From Tigriopus japonicus (lineage: Eukaryota; Arthropoda; Copepoda; Harpacticoida; Harpacticidae), in contig CM021317.1 in the NCBI GenBank assembly GCA_010645155.1, positions 11,535,636 through 11,599,635 on the forward strand: DNA of 64,000 bases, written 5' to 3'. Position 1 is the first letter of the stretch. The number at the start of each line of letters is the position of its first letter. The notes below the pieces were generated by a model that made no database searches, was not told the origin of the DNA, and worked only from the letters and a program-made list of their open reading frames with translations. A program made the translations under genes and the position numbers. Shown here piece after piece: positions 11,401 to 24,280 of the stretch.

Positions 11401-14400
11401 CCTTTAAATCAAGCTCAAGTTCAAATAGTGTCTTACTTAAATTTAGAAAAAATGGGTCTTAGATCCATTCCAGGTGATTGCTGTCCTCTGAATCGAGTCA
11501 AAATTTAAAGTTGAATCTTCTTTTGACGCAGGCGTGTTTTCCATTGAAGCCTTTTCAGAAACACGTGGCAAGGAATAGAGGACATGAATTGGGTGGAAAT
11601 GAATGATGATTCGTGAAAGCCCAATATCTATGATGTAGTAACTCCTGAACAAACAAAATGCTCAGTTCATATCATGTCAGAGTCGAGAATTATTCCTTAG
11701 CCACGACAGAAGCCATTCCGTCTAACCATTTATATCTCGTGTTGACCAAGCTAACATTTGATTGTCTCATTCCTGTGGTTGAACTGGTAGGAAATGCAAA
11801 GTAAGCATTTACCACCTCGGTAAATACCATATTCTACATATTGTACGATACGTATTAATGATAGGGTGGTTCTGGATTCAAATAGAACCAGAATTTTAAG
11901 ATTTTTGAGCTTCACACTAGATGTGGAACAATTTGTCATAGGTCGTTCAAAATCAACGGGATCGCTCTTTTGTGGCAGATACTCATATTCGTGGGTAGGA
12001 ATTAATGAGAGTTGGATAGCTGACAATTCATAAACTTTCTAGTCGTTTGCCGGTCATAATGGCCCCTGATTGGTAACAACTCCATAGGCTCTTGACAAGT
12101 GTTTTAAAGGATTCTGCCCCACCGCTTGAATAACATGAATTCATTACGGTGGAGCCTCATCCATGGATCTACTTTTGCTCCCTGATTGTTCATTTCTTTC
12201 CAAAAAGTGTCATGGTTGATAGTGGATAGAGTGAAACCAGTTTGAAAAAGAACTTAACCAACAACCTGAATCCAACTGTTTCTACCTAATCTTAACTGTC
12301 AGTTTGACGAAAATCGATCTTCCACCATTTCAACACGTGGTGACGTAATCAATAATAATAATAATAGAATCGGTCAAGAATTCTCTAATGGCGAACAATG
12401 TTAATACAATAGACTCTGGAAATGTTGGCCCATTCGTCATGTTGATGATATCTATTGTACTGATTGATGTAGCATGGTGTGAAACCAATGATATCATCTG
12501 ATTGACTTTGCTCCGTTGTTTGTCTCTTAGGCTGCCAAGATGTGCAAGTACACCAATTATCAGATATTGTGTGATATAATCTTTGGCTTTTTCGCTGTCA
12601 CTTGGATCGTGACTCGCTTGGGAGTGTATCCCTCGTGGATTCTGTACAGCACAACCATTGATGCCCCTCAAATCGTGGAAATGTTCCCGGCCTACTACCT
12701 GTTCAACGGACTCTTGTCCATGCTCTTGGTGCTTCACGTCATTTGGACCTATTTCATACTCAAAATTTTATACAAGGCCTTCCATACGGGCAAGGTGAGT
12801 TCGAATATCATTTTCATTAACATGGGGACAATAGCGATTCGAGTTCGATGAAAAAAGACACCATGGACATGAGCTTTCTTTCGCTGGAGGCCAAAGAAAA
12901 AAGCCATAGTACTCGTTAAGGAAGGTTGAATGGAGATAAATGCAACGCTAGCAGACCTTTATTATTGGTAGGAGAGAGAAGAAGCTTCTTTCTAGTGTAC
13001 ATAAGGAAGGGAATCTCGGAGAAGGAGGCCTTTCACAAGAACCACTGAATTTCACTGGACTGGGGGAGGCTGACGAGAGGAATCATGATTTCCAGTAGGA
13101 ACAGCTCAATTACGTTCCTCTGCAAATGAGACCTTGCCTATGTTGATAAGAATAGCTGTTTCAATTTTCAGCTCAATCGAACGTCGGAGTCAGAAGCTAT
13201 GCTCTCTCAAAATTAAGTGCAAATCCAACGAATGAACGAGCCCTTTTCTGGTAATTGTTTTTATCATAAAAGGGCGAGCTCATTCATTCTATGCTCTCTT
13301 CAGAACATAAGTTTGAGAGGGCGTAACTTTTCACTCTGCCATTCGATTGAGCTGAAAATTGAAATACGTCGTCTACTGAATACAAGCCAGGTCTCGTTGG
13401 CAGAAGAACGCAATTGAATTAATCCTTCTGGAAATCATAATTCTCACCGTTAGGCTCTCACTCCAGTTTTCAGTGCTTCTTGCCTTTCCGTATACAGTAA
13501 CGAGGAATTGGCGTGGGTCTTGCAGGAGAAAAGAAAGAACGAAAGACCACCAAGTTGGATTAGTGTGCCAGCTTTCTTCAAAGGAATTATGACATCTTTG
13601 CACAACCAATCTTTTTTTCTCATTATTTCTTTGTGTCCACTCCAGAACTCTCCTTTCAAGAAGCATAAAAGATGAATCTGGGTGCCATTCCAATACGTCT
13701 ATGAAGGGCACTTGCCATTTGCCCTGAATTTAATACTCAAAAAGTTCGAACCAAATTTTAGAGCTGGACCTCATCTTATTGAAGAGAAGAGTTTTGAATT
13801 GCAAGTCATTAGTAGAACTTTCAACGAGATACGTTGCTTAAACTTGAATGTTAATATACATGCACGAGTGCATTTTTGTCTGACAAGGTGTTGGTAATTG
13901 TTGCTCGGTAATCTCTCGGTATTGCGCTTGCGTTCAAGGAAAAACAAACAAGAGTCTCTTAATGCTCCAGCCGTGCAATCAGATATTACGATCAAAGCCT
14001 TAAATACCAGTTGAACAAGGTCGAAAAAATGATGATTTTTCTCCAGAAAAGCACGACTTTGCAATCATTAGAAATGTTGTCGTCTTGCTTCCAGTTTTGG
14101 GGATTTTCATTGTCGACGAAACGGATGTGCGAAATTTTAGATTAACAATTTAACATACCGTGGAGCTTTGAGAATTTCAAAACTAAAAAATACTTCAGAA
14201 ACACGTTCGATTTAGAATAACTACAACGAGTATTATTTTGTTAAACTGAAACACTACAATATGTAACACTTTGTTATGCAGCTGAAACGCTTACGAGTAA
14301 ATGTTTGCGTCAAGACGTCCATATCTTTGAAAACATGGCCTTTAAAACTCAGTTCGAGTACCTTATCGTTTCAAGGTGTTGAGTCAGAGCAGATAAAGTC

Positions 14401-14697
14401 AATTAATCGTCTTTTCAACGCACAATAAGAAAGATATTGGATAAAATCCCAATGATATGAGACCCCCTCTGCCTCCCAGTTTGACAAGTTTGCATATTGA
14501 GCTGGCTTGAGCTAGTTTTTCAAACCAAAGAGCAACAATTTTTCTAGTCGATTTTTTCATCCGGATTCTTTTCATCATCATTGCTATTGTTATTTCAGAC
14601 TGAAAAGGACACGCGAAGCGATTCCAGTGCAGTCACTTTGTCCAGCAATCCTTCCTCTTCCCTTGAAGGTGAGGAGAACCACAATAAGCAGGACTAA
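8457..14697 (+). CDS. CerS: Ceramide synthase (TLC/Lag1p domain), five exons
   Basis: Predicted coding exons are 8457-8632, 9062-9295, 9375-9705, 12531-12794 and 14599-14697, all with GT-AG borders and matching phases, giving 1104 nt and 367 residues. The protein N-acylates sphingoid bases with fatty acyl-CoA in the ER membrane. Residues 1-58 carry the family start (FWDDELWLPPNVTW) and the first membrane segment. Exon 2 encodes a Hox-like segment (STRQIERWFRKRV), as in vertebrate CerS2-6 and fly Schlank. Exon 3 carries the Lag1p motif: the HHAITILLMSMSWTCNLTR stretch, then HDCADILLE, with the two adjacent catalytic histidines. Exon 4 encodes the last TLC helices. The short tail is Ser/Glu-rich (SDSSAVTLSS, then LEGEE), as in phosphorylated CerS tails. 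The start ATG is the only one giving the family N-terminus. Intron 3 is 2.8 kb; intron 4 holds a foldback element. Confidence 0.93.
13036..13482. mobile_element. Foldback/MITE element A, in a ceramide synthase intron
   Basis: Two arms of about 210 bases are inverted copies of each other around a spacer near 13251-13267. Arm landmarks are CAAGAACCACTGAA (left) against TTCAGTGCTTCTTG (right), plus ATCATGATTTCCAG, TTTCAATTTTCAGCTCAATCGA and GAGCCCTTTT with their complements. The sequence CCTTTC flanks both ends with one extra base on the left, so a short target-site duplication is plausible. It is closely related to the element at 49241-49690. No transposase. Lies wholly in intron 4 of the ceramide synthase, so the pre-mRNA could form a long hairpin. 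Confidence 0.85.
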
Positions 14698-16170
14698 GTG
14701 GGGATCATCCTGAATAGAATGGCAGACACTTCGTGGACGCCAATCAATCACCAATCAATACTAAACGATTTTCATTTACCAATTTTGTTACGCTCATCAT
14801 GATTTCTTTGACCATTCCATGACGATTTCTATATGATTTTGCATCGCCTTTATCGCTATTTCTGTTACCACTGCTACTTCGACTTCTTTTACTGTTGTTG
14901 TATGGATAATTTCAACTTGGCACAAGACTCCCCATGAGACATACGGACGTACTAGCACATCAGGGAAATATTCGTCTTGCCGTTGTGAAACCAAGATATC
15001 ACAAAAATTTCACTCAAATTTACGATGATACAGTAAAACGATTAATATAATAATACCAATAATAATGATGATAATGATAGCCCGCGTCATGACACTGATA
15101 ATTCTAACAATACTGATATACTTCCTTCCGTGCTCTATTATATTTATCTATCCATCTATCGATACTCATGTCAGACTCATTCCTTGGGAGAATTTCAAAG
15201 TTTTTACCACCCGATCGATGATCATCCAATGACGAACACATGTGTGATACGACCATCCAGCGTGCTGATTGCAAAGCGGTTCCATGATTTTGAAGAAGAA
15301 ACAAACCACGAAAGCATTTCCAACCTCGAGAAAGTCGCCCGCCCTGCTTCTGGAGTATCTTCAGATATCAAGCTGTTCATTGCTACTCACTCGATTCCTA
15401 CGCATTTCTATATCTTATTCTCTACGATGCAACCGAGCTTACTATTTTGTGGATAGTATATTCAACTTCTACTTCAATGTACTGGTGTGTCCATTGATTC
15501 TTGTTTCAGAGTATTCAGACTCAAATGTGTATCTGATTGCTCGATCGAAATACACCATGAAACCAAGTCACTTGGGATTCTCAATTTATTTATTGAAATC
15601 AGCCTTAGTTCAGATACCAAGGTCGGGTTACTGTTTTAGTGAACATATGTAGATCGACTTGACTTGTATGAACTTGACCATGATTGAAACAACCAGGCTG
15701 TCATGGTCAGAAAAAATCCTCGAAACAACAACGATTCCATGACACGAGGGAGGATTGGCCAGAATTGATACAATTGAACCAAGGAAAAACGATGAACGAT
15801 AGTCAACATGGGTTAGATCCTAATTAAGAGAGCGACAGAGAGCCTTGTTGGTGTTGTTCTTTCATGTCTTCTTTTCCATTCCATTTGGAGGGAGCTCATA
15901 AGACGGGCGTGGCCTAGAACTGAGGTGGCGAGAGTGGGATTCTCATGATCAAGATTAGAGGCGTTCTCTATTGCAAGCGATTGAAGAAAATGGGGTGGAA
16001 TGTCTGACAAAGTGGCAACAATCGTTGGAAATTGCTATCAAGATCTGTCTGTTTGAAGGGGAGGAGGGAAGAATTAATCTTGGGGGAGCAATTCAGAATT
16101 TTTTCAACATTTGTGAGGTCATTCATTATTCCTATCGTTCTTGGTCGGTCAAAATATGGGTCAATACTCA
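14698..16170. other. Convergent intergenic region
   Basis: Lies between the 3' ends of the ceramide synthase (+) and the DNAJB6-like gene (-). It presumably holds both 3' UTRs. TTTATT (AATAAA on the minus strand) at 15585-15594 could serve the minus-strand gene. AT-rich trinucleotide runs lie near 15040-15080. No coding feature seen. Confidence 0.45.
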
Positions 16171-18281
16171 TTAGAAATGTCGCCTTCGTCCGGCACTTCG
16201 CGAGGTATGAACCCCATGGCCATGGTGGTGATGATGGCCATTTGTATTAGCGTCTGTGCCACCCACAGGCTCGCCGTTGACTGTATGGCTGACCAGAACG
16301 TCGTTCTCGTAGACTTTGACGGTCTCGCCACCGTTGCCGAATGTCTTTTTGGTTGTGATCTTTTTGCCATTGACGAAACGCGTCGACATGGATGTGCCTG
16401 CCATTGAGCCTCCGACTCCTCCTCCGCCCATGGCGTCGAAAATGGACCCACCTCCGCCCATAGAACTCATCATAAAGCTAGCTCCACCCATTCCTCCCAT
16501 TCCGAAGAGTGAATCGAAGGGCGAGCGACCGAAACCGCCGCCAGCAACGGCGGACATGCCGCCAAATGGCGACATCATGAGCGTGGAGAGTGGGTGGTTC
16601 ATTTGCGGGCGATGGTTGACATGAGGGTGATGGGCGTGGGAGGACGCCACGCCGTGCAAGGCCGCGTGGTGGCGATTATTGTGATTGTGGCCATGATGTG
16701 AGCGGTGATGGGCGTGATGAGACCGATTCCTATGACCACCTAACAGACCAAAGGCTTTTGAGAGATGGGAGAGGGAGGGAGAGAGAAAAGCAAAAATCAA
16801 AATCTACTTCAGTGGTGGATTGGGAAACACTTACGATCCAGCATGTCTTCGAAGGGATCGATCCCGCCAAAGACTTCTCGGAACACGTCCTCGGGATCGC
16901 GAAAACAGAAATGCGGAAATCCGAACGTTTCGAAGCCTTCTTCTTCAAACACGTTGTTGCGATGTCTTCCCCGGAAATGGCGACTGGGTCCGTTGGATTG
17001 GGCGCTCCCGGGTTGCAGACCCTCACGACCGTATTTGTCATAGATATTGCGTTTCTTATCTGGTGAACACGAGAAAGAAAGGAAGATTACAAGATTATTC
17101 CTCTGGAAGCCAGATGATTTCGTCCCAGGCGTGAGAACCTGGGGGATGACATTTGAGACCGGATGAACACTCGGATTAGTTAGTCACTCGAAAAGGACGC
17201 ACAATTTCATCATCCTGATTATACAACACGCTACCCAGACTCGGCTACCCACCCTTGGACCTACTGAAGGGTGATGCGTCCCGATGGTTGTAGAACCGAA
17301 ATCCGTTCTCCGGAGGCGGCGGATTTTCCCGCTCCTTCAATTGGCGATCATAGACGCGTCGTTTCAAGGCTGAATAGACGAAAGCATCAGGTTGGACTCG
17401 GGGATTTCAATGTGGGTTGATAGAGCGACAAATCTTTTTTTGCGTTTGGCCAAAAACTATCGGGTAGATAGCAGTCGTTCCGTCAAAGAACGAAAGAACT
17501 CCTTTACCGAGTTAACTCAATCCTAATCCCAGTTTCAAATAAAAGCTCGGCATTGAAACGGTTCCTTCGTAATCTAACCCGTTTCAGCCTTCATTGAGGC
17601 GCGTTTGGCTCCCATGTACAAAAAAAGCCTCTGTCGAGCATTTCCGAGTTCTTTCCACTGCAATTGGCGTTTCCCGGGCTTCGTGGCGCGATAATTCACT
17701 TACCATCGGAGAGCACTTCGTAAGCTTCCGAGATCTCCTTGAACTTGACGGTGGCGTCTTCTTGATTGTCCGGGTTTTTGTCCGGATGCCATTTTAAAGC
17801 CAATCGGCGATACCTACGAAGGAGAGCGGAAACGAAGGAAACGGATTATCAATCGTGTTAGGTCAGTTTGTTTCATGATGAGGACAAGCTTTCGCTGTTA
17901 ACCCGAAGTGTTCTTTTAGACACACAAAGCCGGCCAAGCTAGCCTAACCGTGACGACGCACGTTCTTTGGCACGAACGAGCCACTTCATAATTACATGCC
18001 ATCCCGCCCATCGGCCAATCTTAAAGATTACCGTCATGTCCGTCTTTGCCTAATCATAATTTTGGCCGTCATATCATGCGCTTCACTCGGGCTTTGTTTA
18101 ATTGCGAGAGGGTGAATGTGACCCCGAGGCTTTGATTCTTTGCATTGGCGGCACTCTTTTGTCCGGTGAGTGCGCGCGTCTCTCAAGCGTGTTTCGTTCA
18201 TTTCAAGTTCGAGTCTTACGCCTTCTTGATGTCGCCACTGGAGGCCGTGCGAGACACTTCCAACACCTCATAGTAATCCAT
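16171..18281 (-). CDS. DNAJB6: DNAJB6/mrj-type J-domain co-chaperone
   Basis: Exons on the minus strand are 18281-18220, 17813-17704, 17059-16835 and 16739-16171, giving 966 nt and 321 residues. A further exon, 17369-17265, is discussed separately. It is a class B J-protein that stimulates Hsp70 ATPase and, in this family, suppresses protein aggregation. Residues 1 to about 68 are the J domain: [20 protein letters not shown], then [12 protein letters not shown] with HPD at 30-32, then EAYEVLSD and [14 protein letters not shown]. Next comes the DNAJB6-type linker ([20 protein letters not shown]). The C-terminal block [14 protein letters not shown] with [19 protein letters not shown] matches the DNAJB6/DNAJB2 C-terminal beta segment. 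The usual Ser/Thr-rich middle is replaced by His-rich (residue ~135 onward) and Gly/Met-rich sequence, and a second His cluster lies near the end. The start ATG gives the canonical M-D-Y-Y opening. Confidence 0.9.
17265..17369 (-). CDS. DNAJB6: Alternative J-domain exon of the DNAJB6-like gene
   Basis: A 105-nt open segment with a good acceptor (CTATTCAG) and a usable donor (A|GTAGGT), in phase 1-1. Exon 17059-16835 has the same phases. It encodes [20 protein letters not shown], then [15 protein letters not shown]. After the preceding exon's ...EVLSD it would complete J-domain helix IV (KRRVYD), just as the other exon does (KKRNIYD). It can be used instead of that exon (281 residues) or together with it (356 residues) without frameshift. 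Duplicated helix-IV coding with compatible phases suggests mutually exclusive exons. Transcript evidence is lacking. Confidence 0.65.
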
Positions 18282-20000
18282 GACCACGCCACGCCTCGCC
18301 ACACGACGACCGACGGACTCGAGCCCGAATCAAGGAGGCGGGGCCGGAGGGTTGACGGCGTAGGCGGGGAAAAGGGGACGGGATATCACGCCAGGGCTAT
18401 TGATTCATTCCCCACCCCATGACGTTGCTTCCGCGGGTTGGGTTGGGCTCGGTCGAGGTGATATCGGGTCCAGATGAAAGCGAACGTCGACGGGTCCACG
18501 GGATCCAACGGAGAAAGAAAGAGAGAGAGCGAGGCTCACGGATCGATCGATCGATCGACTCGTTTCGTTTGGGACTCGATTCACTCTCGAATTCGCTTAT
18601 GATCATGGAAGCAGAGTTGATTGGGCGGTACGGCAGCTAAAAGACGGGCCGAGTGTGTGTCACTCGCTCGCTCACTCACTCGCTCACGGAGACGATCAAC
18701 TCTATCTAAGAAGTGACGGCTCCTTTCGCCCAGGCTCTTGTGGTCGCCAGCTTCCACGCAGGACATCTCCAGGACTGCTAAGTTTGAAACGAAAAAGAAT
18801 GTCAAAATGCCCTGTTGATGGGTACATGCCGATGGTTGGCGCGATGAACGGAATTAAATGGTAGCTTATCAAAAGATTTCACATGGAAAAGATGGTCAGT
18901 CGCCGAAATTTTCATGAGAAGCGGAAACGAAGGAACGGACGCGGGTGGAACCGGAGCCGGTTTGGCGTCCCTGTCGGTGAGTGTAGCTTCTAGGGCCTGT
19001 AGTCGTCAGCCATGCCAACGTGAAACGACGAGGCCAGTTCGCGCGTTTTTTGACTCAACTTCGCGGAACTTCGAGAGACTTCTCGAGTTCTTGTCAGCCA
19101 CAATCCGTGAGTTGAACTCCCCGCCGAGGTATTGGTTTTTCTGCTCAGAGTTAATGTGTAAAAAAAAGAATTGTATGAGACAAGGTCAAAGAATGAATCG
19201 GATCGACCGTGTTCAGAGTATTCAACGAATGGCTTTCTTCATTTTTATTTTCTCCGTGAAAACAATTCTAACGAGACTTTCTCAATTAACCAATGGGAAA
19301 TTCGGAAATTTGAGAGGCTGCGAGCATAAAAGAGCGCATCGAAGACTCCGAGGCCAATCAGAGCTTGAAGAAGTCATTTTGGTTTCTTTTGCACGGTGTT
19401 GGTTGAAAACAAACGTCGGCCTACCAGTTCCAAAACTGGCATGCCCTCTTCTCATTTGGCAGAACTGGCATATTTTAGGCCAACTTTGTCGATCCGGTAC
19501 GAACAGCTGATGATAATGATGATGATGATCTGTGGATGACAGCCGTGACCAAGGTACCTATACAGAAGGTTAGCGCACTTCGTTCAGTCCTACTGTCTGG
19601 CTAAGTGACGTCATCTGCGAGATAACGGCAGAGGTCAAGCCTTGCTGAACGCTGGAGAACCTAGACCAATTTTTTGATAAAATTTGTTATTCATGGATAA
19701 GTCAAGGATTTCTTAATACAGGATTTGAAACCACATCGGAAAAAGTGCCTGTCTCAAATTATGCGTCATTCAGGCAACCCAAGCCAATTCTCATTGGGCA
19801 GGATTGGCCACATCTGCCATTCAAAAGGTGACGAGATCATTGACGAGCAGACAGCATGATTTCATCTCATGACAGAACAACATCTTTTTATAATTTGAGT
19901 GTCAAGTTCCTTCTGCTACTCAAAAGCTCATGGCAGGTTTCTATTATTTGAAGAAATGACTTGAGCCTTAATCATTTTGCAAGATCCAAATCACAATTAT
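18282..20000. other. Upstream region of the DNAJB6-like gene
   Basis: Moderately GC-rich to about 19500, with GATC-type runs near 18541-18560 and CACTCGCT-type runs near 18660-18690. The plus-strand frame 18914-19510 (198 codons) has no recognisable domain and is probably chance. A perfect TGACGTCA lies at 19606-19613. Confidence 0.4.
19606..19613. promoter_or_regulatory. CRE/ATF-type palindrome TGACGTCA
   Basis: Perfect consensus 1.3 kb upstream of the DNAJB6-like start codon. Its role is conjectural. Confidence 0.25.
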
Positions 20001-23000
20001 AGAAGGCCTACAATTTGCAGTCACCCTTGTTTGTTTTGCCAGTCGCTTCTCACTCACAACATTTGAAACATCTTGAAAAATCATCTTGAAATGTGATTAA
20101 TTCATCTGTTCAGTGCTTTTTAAGTGTGCTTTTTAAGTCATGTTCAGGTCATTTGGCTCATGGCAATACTCCTTCATCTGCTGTAGTGCTACAGTATATG
20201 ATTGATGGCACACCCACCTTTGATAGTGCAACAGCTTCAGTGACACAAGTACCTTCTCACCCTAAGTTATTTTGGGAATCAATCAAGTCTCAACCACTGC
20301 TAGAGTGTTCATGGTGTGAGTTCATCTTGATGCCAAGGCTTGTTCTGTTGGTGATTCAGCCATATACCAAACATCCATATACTTTTTTTAAATGTGAGTG
20401 AACCAAGCAAGTAAGAACCAAGAAAGTAAGTGTGTGCATTGTGTGAGGCATAATTCTGGGCATCTTTTAAGCTCAAAACAGACTATTTTTCTTAACATAT
20501 ACGTATGTGTCCAAAATTGAAACACAAATGCATTTGGTCCATTGACAAAGTCACCAAAGAAAGAATTTTTTTTTGATAGTCATTCTTGTAGTGCTTTTTA
20601 TCTTGCAGTGTGAAGTACTTAATGATCTCATTGAGACATAGTTAAGCAGATCAAGAAACTGTGGGAGTGTGACTTGAATCATAGCTTCTCATTACTATTT
20701 GGATCCTTTAATAGAAATGAATCTACTGAGAAACCCAGGTCTTGTAATTTGACATGGGGATAAGGTAGTAGGAATGTGCACTCTGCTAAGAATATATATA
20801 ATTAAATAAAGGTACCTTAAGTTATCTTAATGAAGGGATAAAAAAATGTGTCAGTCAACAAACATGACACACCAATTGGGCCTCTTGGCAGATTAATAGT
20901 ATGATGTCTCAATGCTTTTATATTTGATACATATTAATGCACAAAGGGTGATAAATTAAACTTTATTATGGCTTTTCATGTGCAATAAAGCTATAACTAT
21001 ATAAAGCTGTATACTAAATATTTCATGAAGAAATCGCCTATCTGAATCACTTATATGGATATTTACATATATTCAATCAAATTGGATTGTCTCAAGTTAA
21101 AACTATGTTAAAATTTGATGTTTTGGGTTGTCTATCCATGCATGAGTATTACAAAAATATCAAACCTGTGAAACTCCTTCACATGGGAGATGTGGAGACT
21201 GAAAAAATAAGCTAGAAAAAAAGGTAACTAAGTTGTTAACATCTAACATAAGTCTGAATTAAGTAACGTAGCTTCCTGAGCATCATGACGCTTACTGAAA
21301 AGGTTGCGTGGCCGTCAGCCGTCTAGAAGTTCCGTGGTCCATGGATAAGTTCACCTTTATAAACAAATATGAACTTGTTCAGTTTTAGCTTACTCACCAA
21401 CCTCTAATCTAACCACCTGCAACACAAAACATTCTAATTAATAATAGTGATAACAAGAATTGTTAAGTGGGAAAGTTATATTTTGGACAAAGGCGACAGG
21501 ATTTTCTTTACATAAATTTTTCTTTTAATCTTATTGCGAACTTTTAGTTCTTTTAGATTTGGGGGAAAGTCTTTGTGTACCAAGAGTGGGTCTCAATATA
21601 GTTTCCAGATAGAAGCAATACCACATTTTACAAGAGCTTCTTATTCTTACAAGACTGTTATGCATCATTTAGTTCACAGGCTAAAAGAAACTGTGTAAGG
21701 TCACTAAAAGATATACATTTATAGCCTATGAGAGGCGAACAATAAAAATCAAATTAGCATAAGATTGTTTCTCAGCCTAAAAACTCAAATATTTCTGGAA
21801 ATTAAAGACAACTTCTCCAGCTCTAATCAATAATGTGATGCATGTACAAACAGGATGCATTTACTCAATAAAAGTGTTTGCTCAAACGCCAAGACTTCTA
21901 ATTACATTTTAATGTCAGTTAAACAAGAGATATTTTTAAGGTATTTAGCTTGAAATCTGTATCAAATCAGTTTAAACAACTAAAAGTGAATACTACACGA
22001 TTACACACTACTGGTTTGAATCACCAACAATATTTCTTAAAATATCTGGGATGCTACAAACGAAGGTTTTTAGAATAACTGTAATGATATCTCGGTCTAC
22101 CTTCTTCCGTACCGGTAAATAACGCCATCATATACTTTTAAACCACCACGTGCTCTCTAGAAATCATGTTAAAATCAGTTACTCCAATCAGTTACACCTT
22201 TGCCATTGAAGAATGACTTCAATGGAATTCAGCTCACATATCATTTGATAGGATCCCGACCATCCCCAATTATGACCCTCAATTTGGTATCCCCTCGTAC
22301 TTAAGGAGAAGTAAATGTCTTTTTGACATTCCGTTACATCAAACAAATCTTTGACATTAATCGCCATATGACATGTTCCAAATGAGATTACCATCTCAGC
22401 CCTACAAATGATTACTTTTGTGTTTCATGTGGCAAAGATCTCCATTACTCTCATGATCTATACTTTTGCAACCATTCTGAAGTAAACAGCGCACCAGAAG
22501 AAAAACAAAGAAAAAAGCAAAGTATTTTCCCAAAACATATTAACCATAATAATAAGAAAGATATAATAATAACTAGTTTGTAATAACATAAACGATTTCT
22601 CAAGCTCAAAAAACACCATGTCAGAGAATTGGACAAGAATTATGATGTACAAAACCAGCATTGCTAGTTAAAATCATAATTCTTTGTTTTTCTCTGAATC
22701 TACCTAGATTGTGAGATTAAAACAAATTGTACGAGGGATATCCAGACTAGAGGCAGACGTGGCCTGTAATTCATTAAATTGCACCATTTCCGGATTTATT
22801 TAAAAAATCGAATTGAAGATCTATCTCTTGTGAGCAGATGTTATTTTTACAAATTTTGTTCTTAGGCAAACTTGTTCTAAGCTATGATTTGATTAGGCAA
22901 GGTATGTTGCTTGACCCCTGTATACATAGAAAATAGAGCAAGCAACATGACAAAAATGATGTATCCTTCAAAGCTAAGCTGTCTCAAATCGAAATTTATC

Positions 23001-24280
23001 CTTTTTCTGGACAAATGTTCACCAAACATAGAAATATAAGTATGAGCAACATCTTTACTTTACAAAATATTGGTTTTGAGGAGTTTCTCGTTTTTGACTC
23101 CATTTTTTGAAACGTGCAGGGGTCACCCAACTTAACTTGTCTAATTAAATCATAACTTCGAACACATTTGTCTGACAACAAAATATGTGAAATAACATGT
23201 ACTCAGAAGAGTTAAATCTTTATTTCGATATTTGGCGTCAATCTGAAAATGGCCCAATTTAACGAATTACAAACCCACTCTAACTCCAGTTTGGATACCC
23301 CACGTAATAAAAACCTCTCACCAAGTGTCCATATTTGAAATATTTCTTAAGATGGCAAATTTTGTCAATAAATGTTTAGTAGATAAAAACTATCAAAATA
23401 TATATGTCAAAATGCAACAAATCAGGCCATGAAATGTTTATTATATGTTTGAGCTTTTGCCAAGCCACTTAACAAGCATTTTTTTCTACATCACAAAAAA
23501 ATGTATGAGAATTTCTCGTTTCTCTATCGTTCTGATTCATGTGCATTATAACTTAAAACAAACTTCAAGTGTTTAGTTACGAATTATTTTTTCATGAATA
23601 CTTCCTTGTATGATAAACGTGAAAAAAATTCTAGATGTATGCATATCTAAAGGATAATCTAAAAGAAAGAAAGTTTCCTTTCAAAAATTGCATTATTTGA
23701 AGCATTGATTGCAACTTTCAATGTACAGTAGTTGATGTTAAGAATTGGGAACAAACAGTCCAAAAATGAATAAATTAAGTTTGAAGCTTATTATTTACTT
23801 CATTCTTGTACAAAAGTCAAAGAAAACAAAAATATTCAAAGTATGTTAAAATATGTCGTGGCATTTTAGTTGGTTATTTTGTGCAACTTGAAGGTTTAAA
23901 GAAATGATAATGTGGTTTTTGCTAAATATCTACCAATACAGTTTCCTTTCAATGTATAATTAAGAGCGCTTTAAGTACCTATTGATATTTTGGTTCTTAG
24001 ATATTATGTTGGTTTTTGGGGTTTAAAGAGGACAAATTAGGTGTTTGTGCAGATTTCAAACGTACACCTTCACAAAATCAGCTTCACATCTGTAAAAAAT
24101 ACACTCATAAGTCAGAAAGATGGCCTTTCTTAATATCCACCATTTGAATCCAGTAAGAACCAAAATTCAAATTTGGTAACTGTATTGATGTGCTTGCGAT
24201 TGTACACACTACACTTGATCATTGACATGGTTTCAAGACCAGTAATCAAGAAATTATTAAATCATAATGCCTCTTTAGAA
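20001..24280. other. Gene-poor AT-rich stretch
   Basis: More than 4 kb of strongly AT-rich unique sequence. The longest frame (20093-20401, 102 codons) and several minus-strand frames near 22190-23180 have no domain signature. I see no repeat with definable ends. It could be intergenic DNA, a long UTR or a non-coding transcript. Confidence 0.45.

Noticed and set aside
18914..19510. 198-codon plus-strand open frame upstream of the DNAJB6-like gene
   Set aside because: No recognisable motif; composition changes along its length; likely chance in a promoter region.
20093..20401. 102-codon plus-strand frame in the AT-rich stretch
   Set aside because: No known motif, no splice partners; could not be told from chance.
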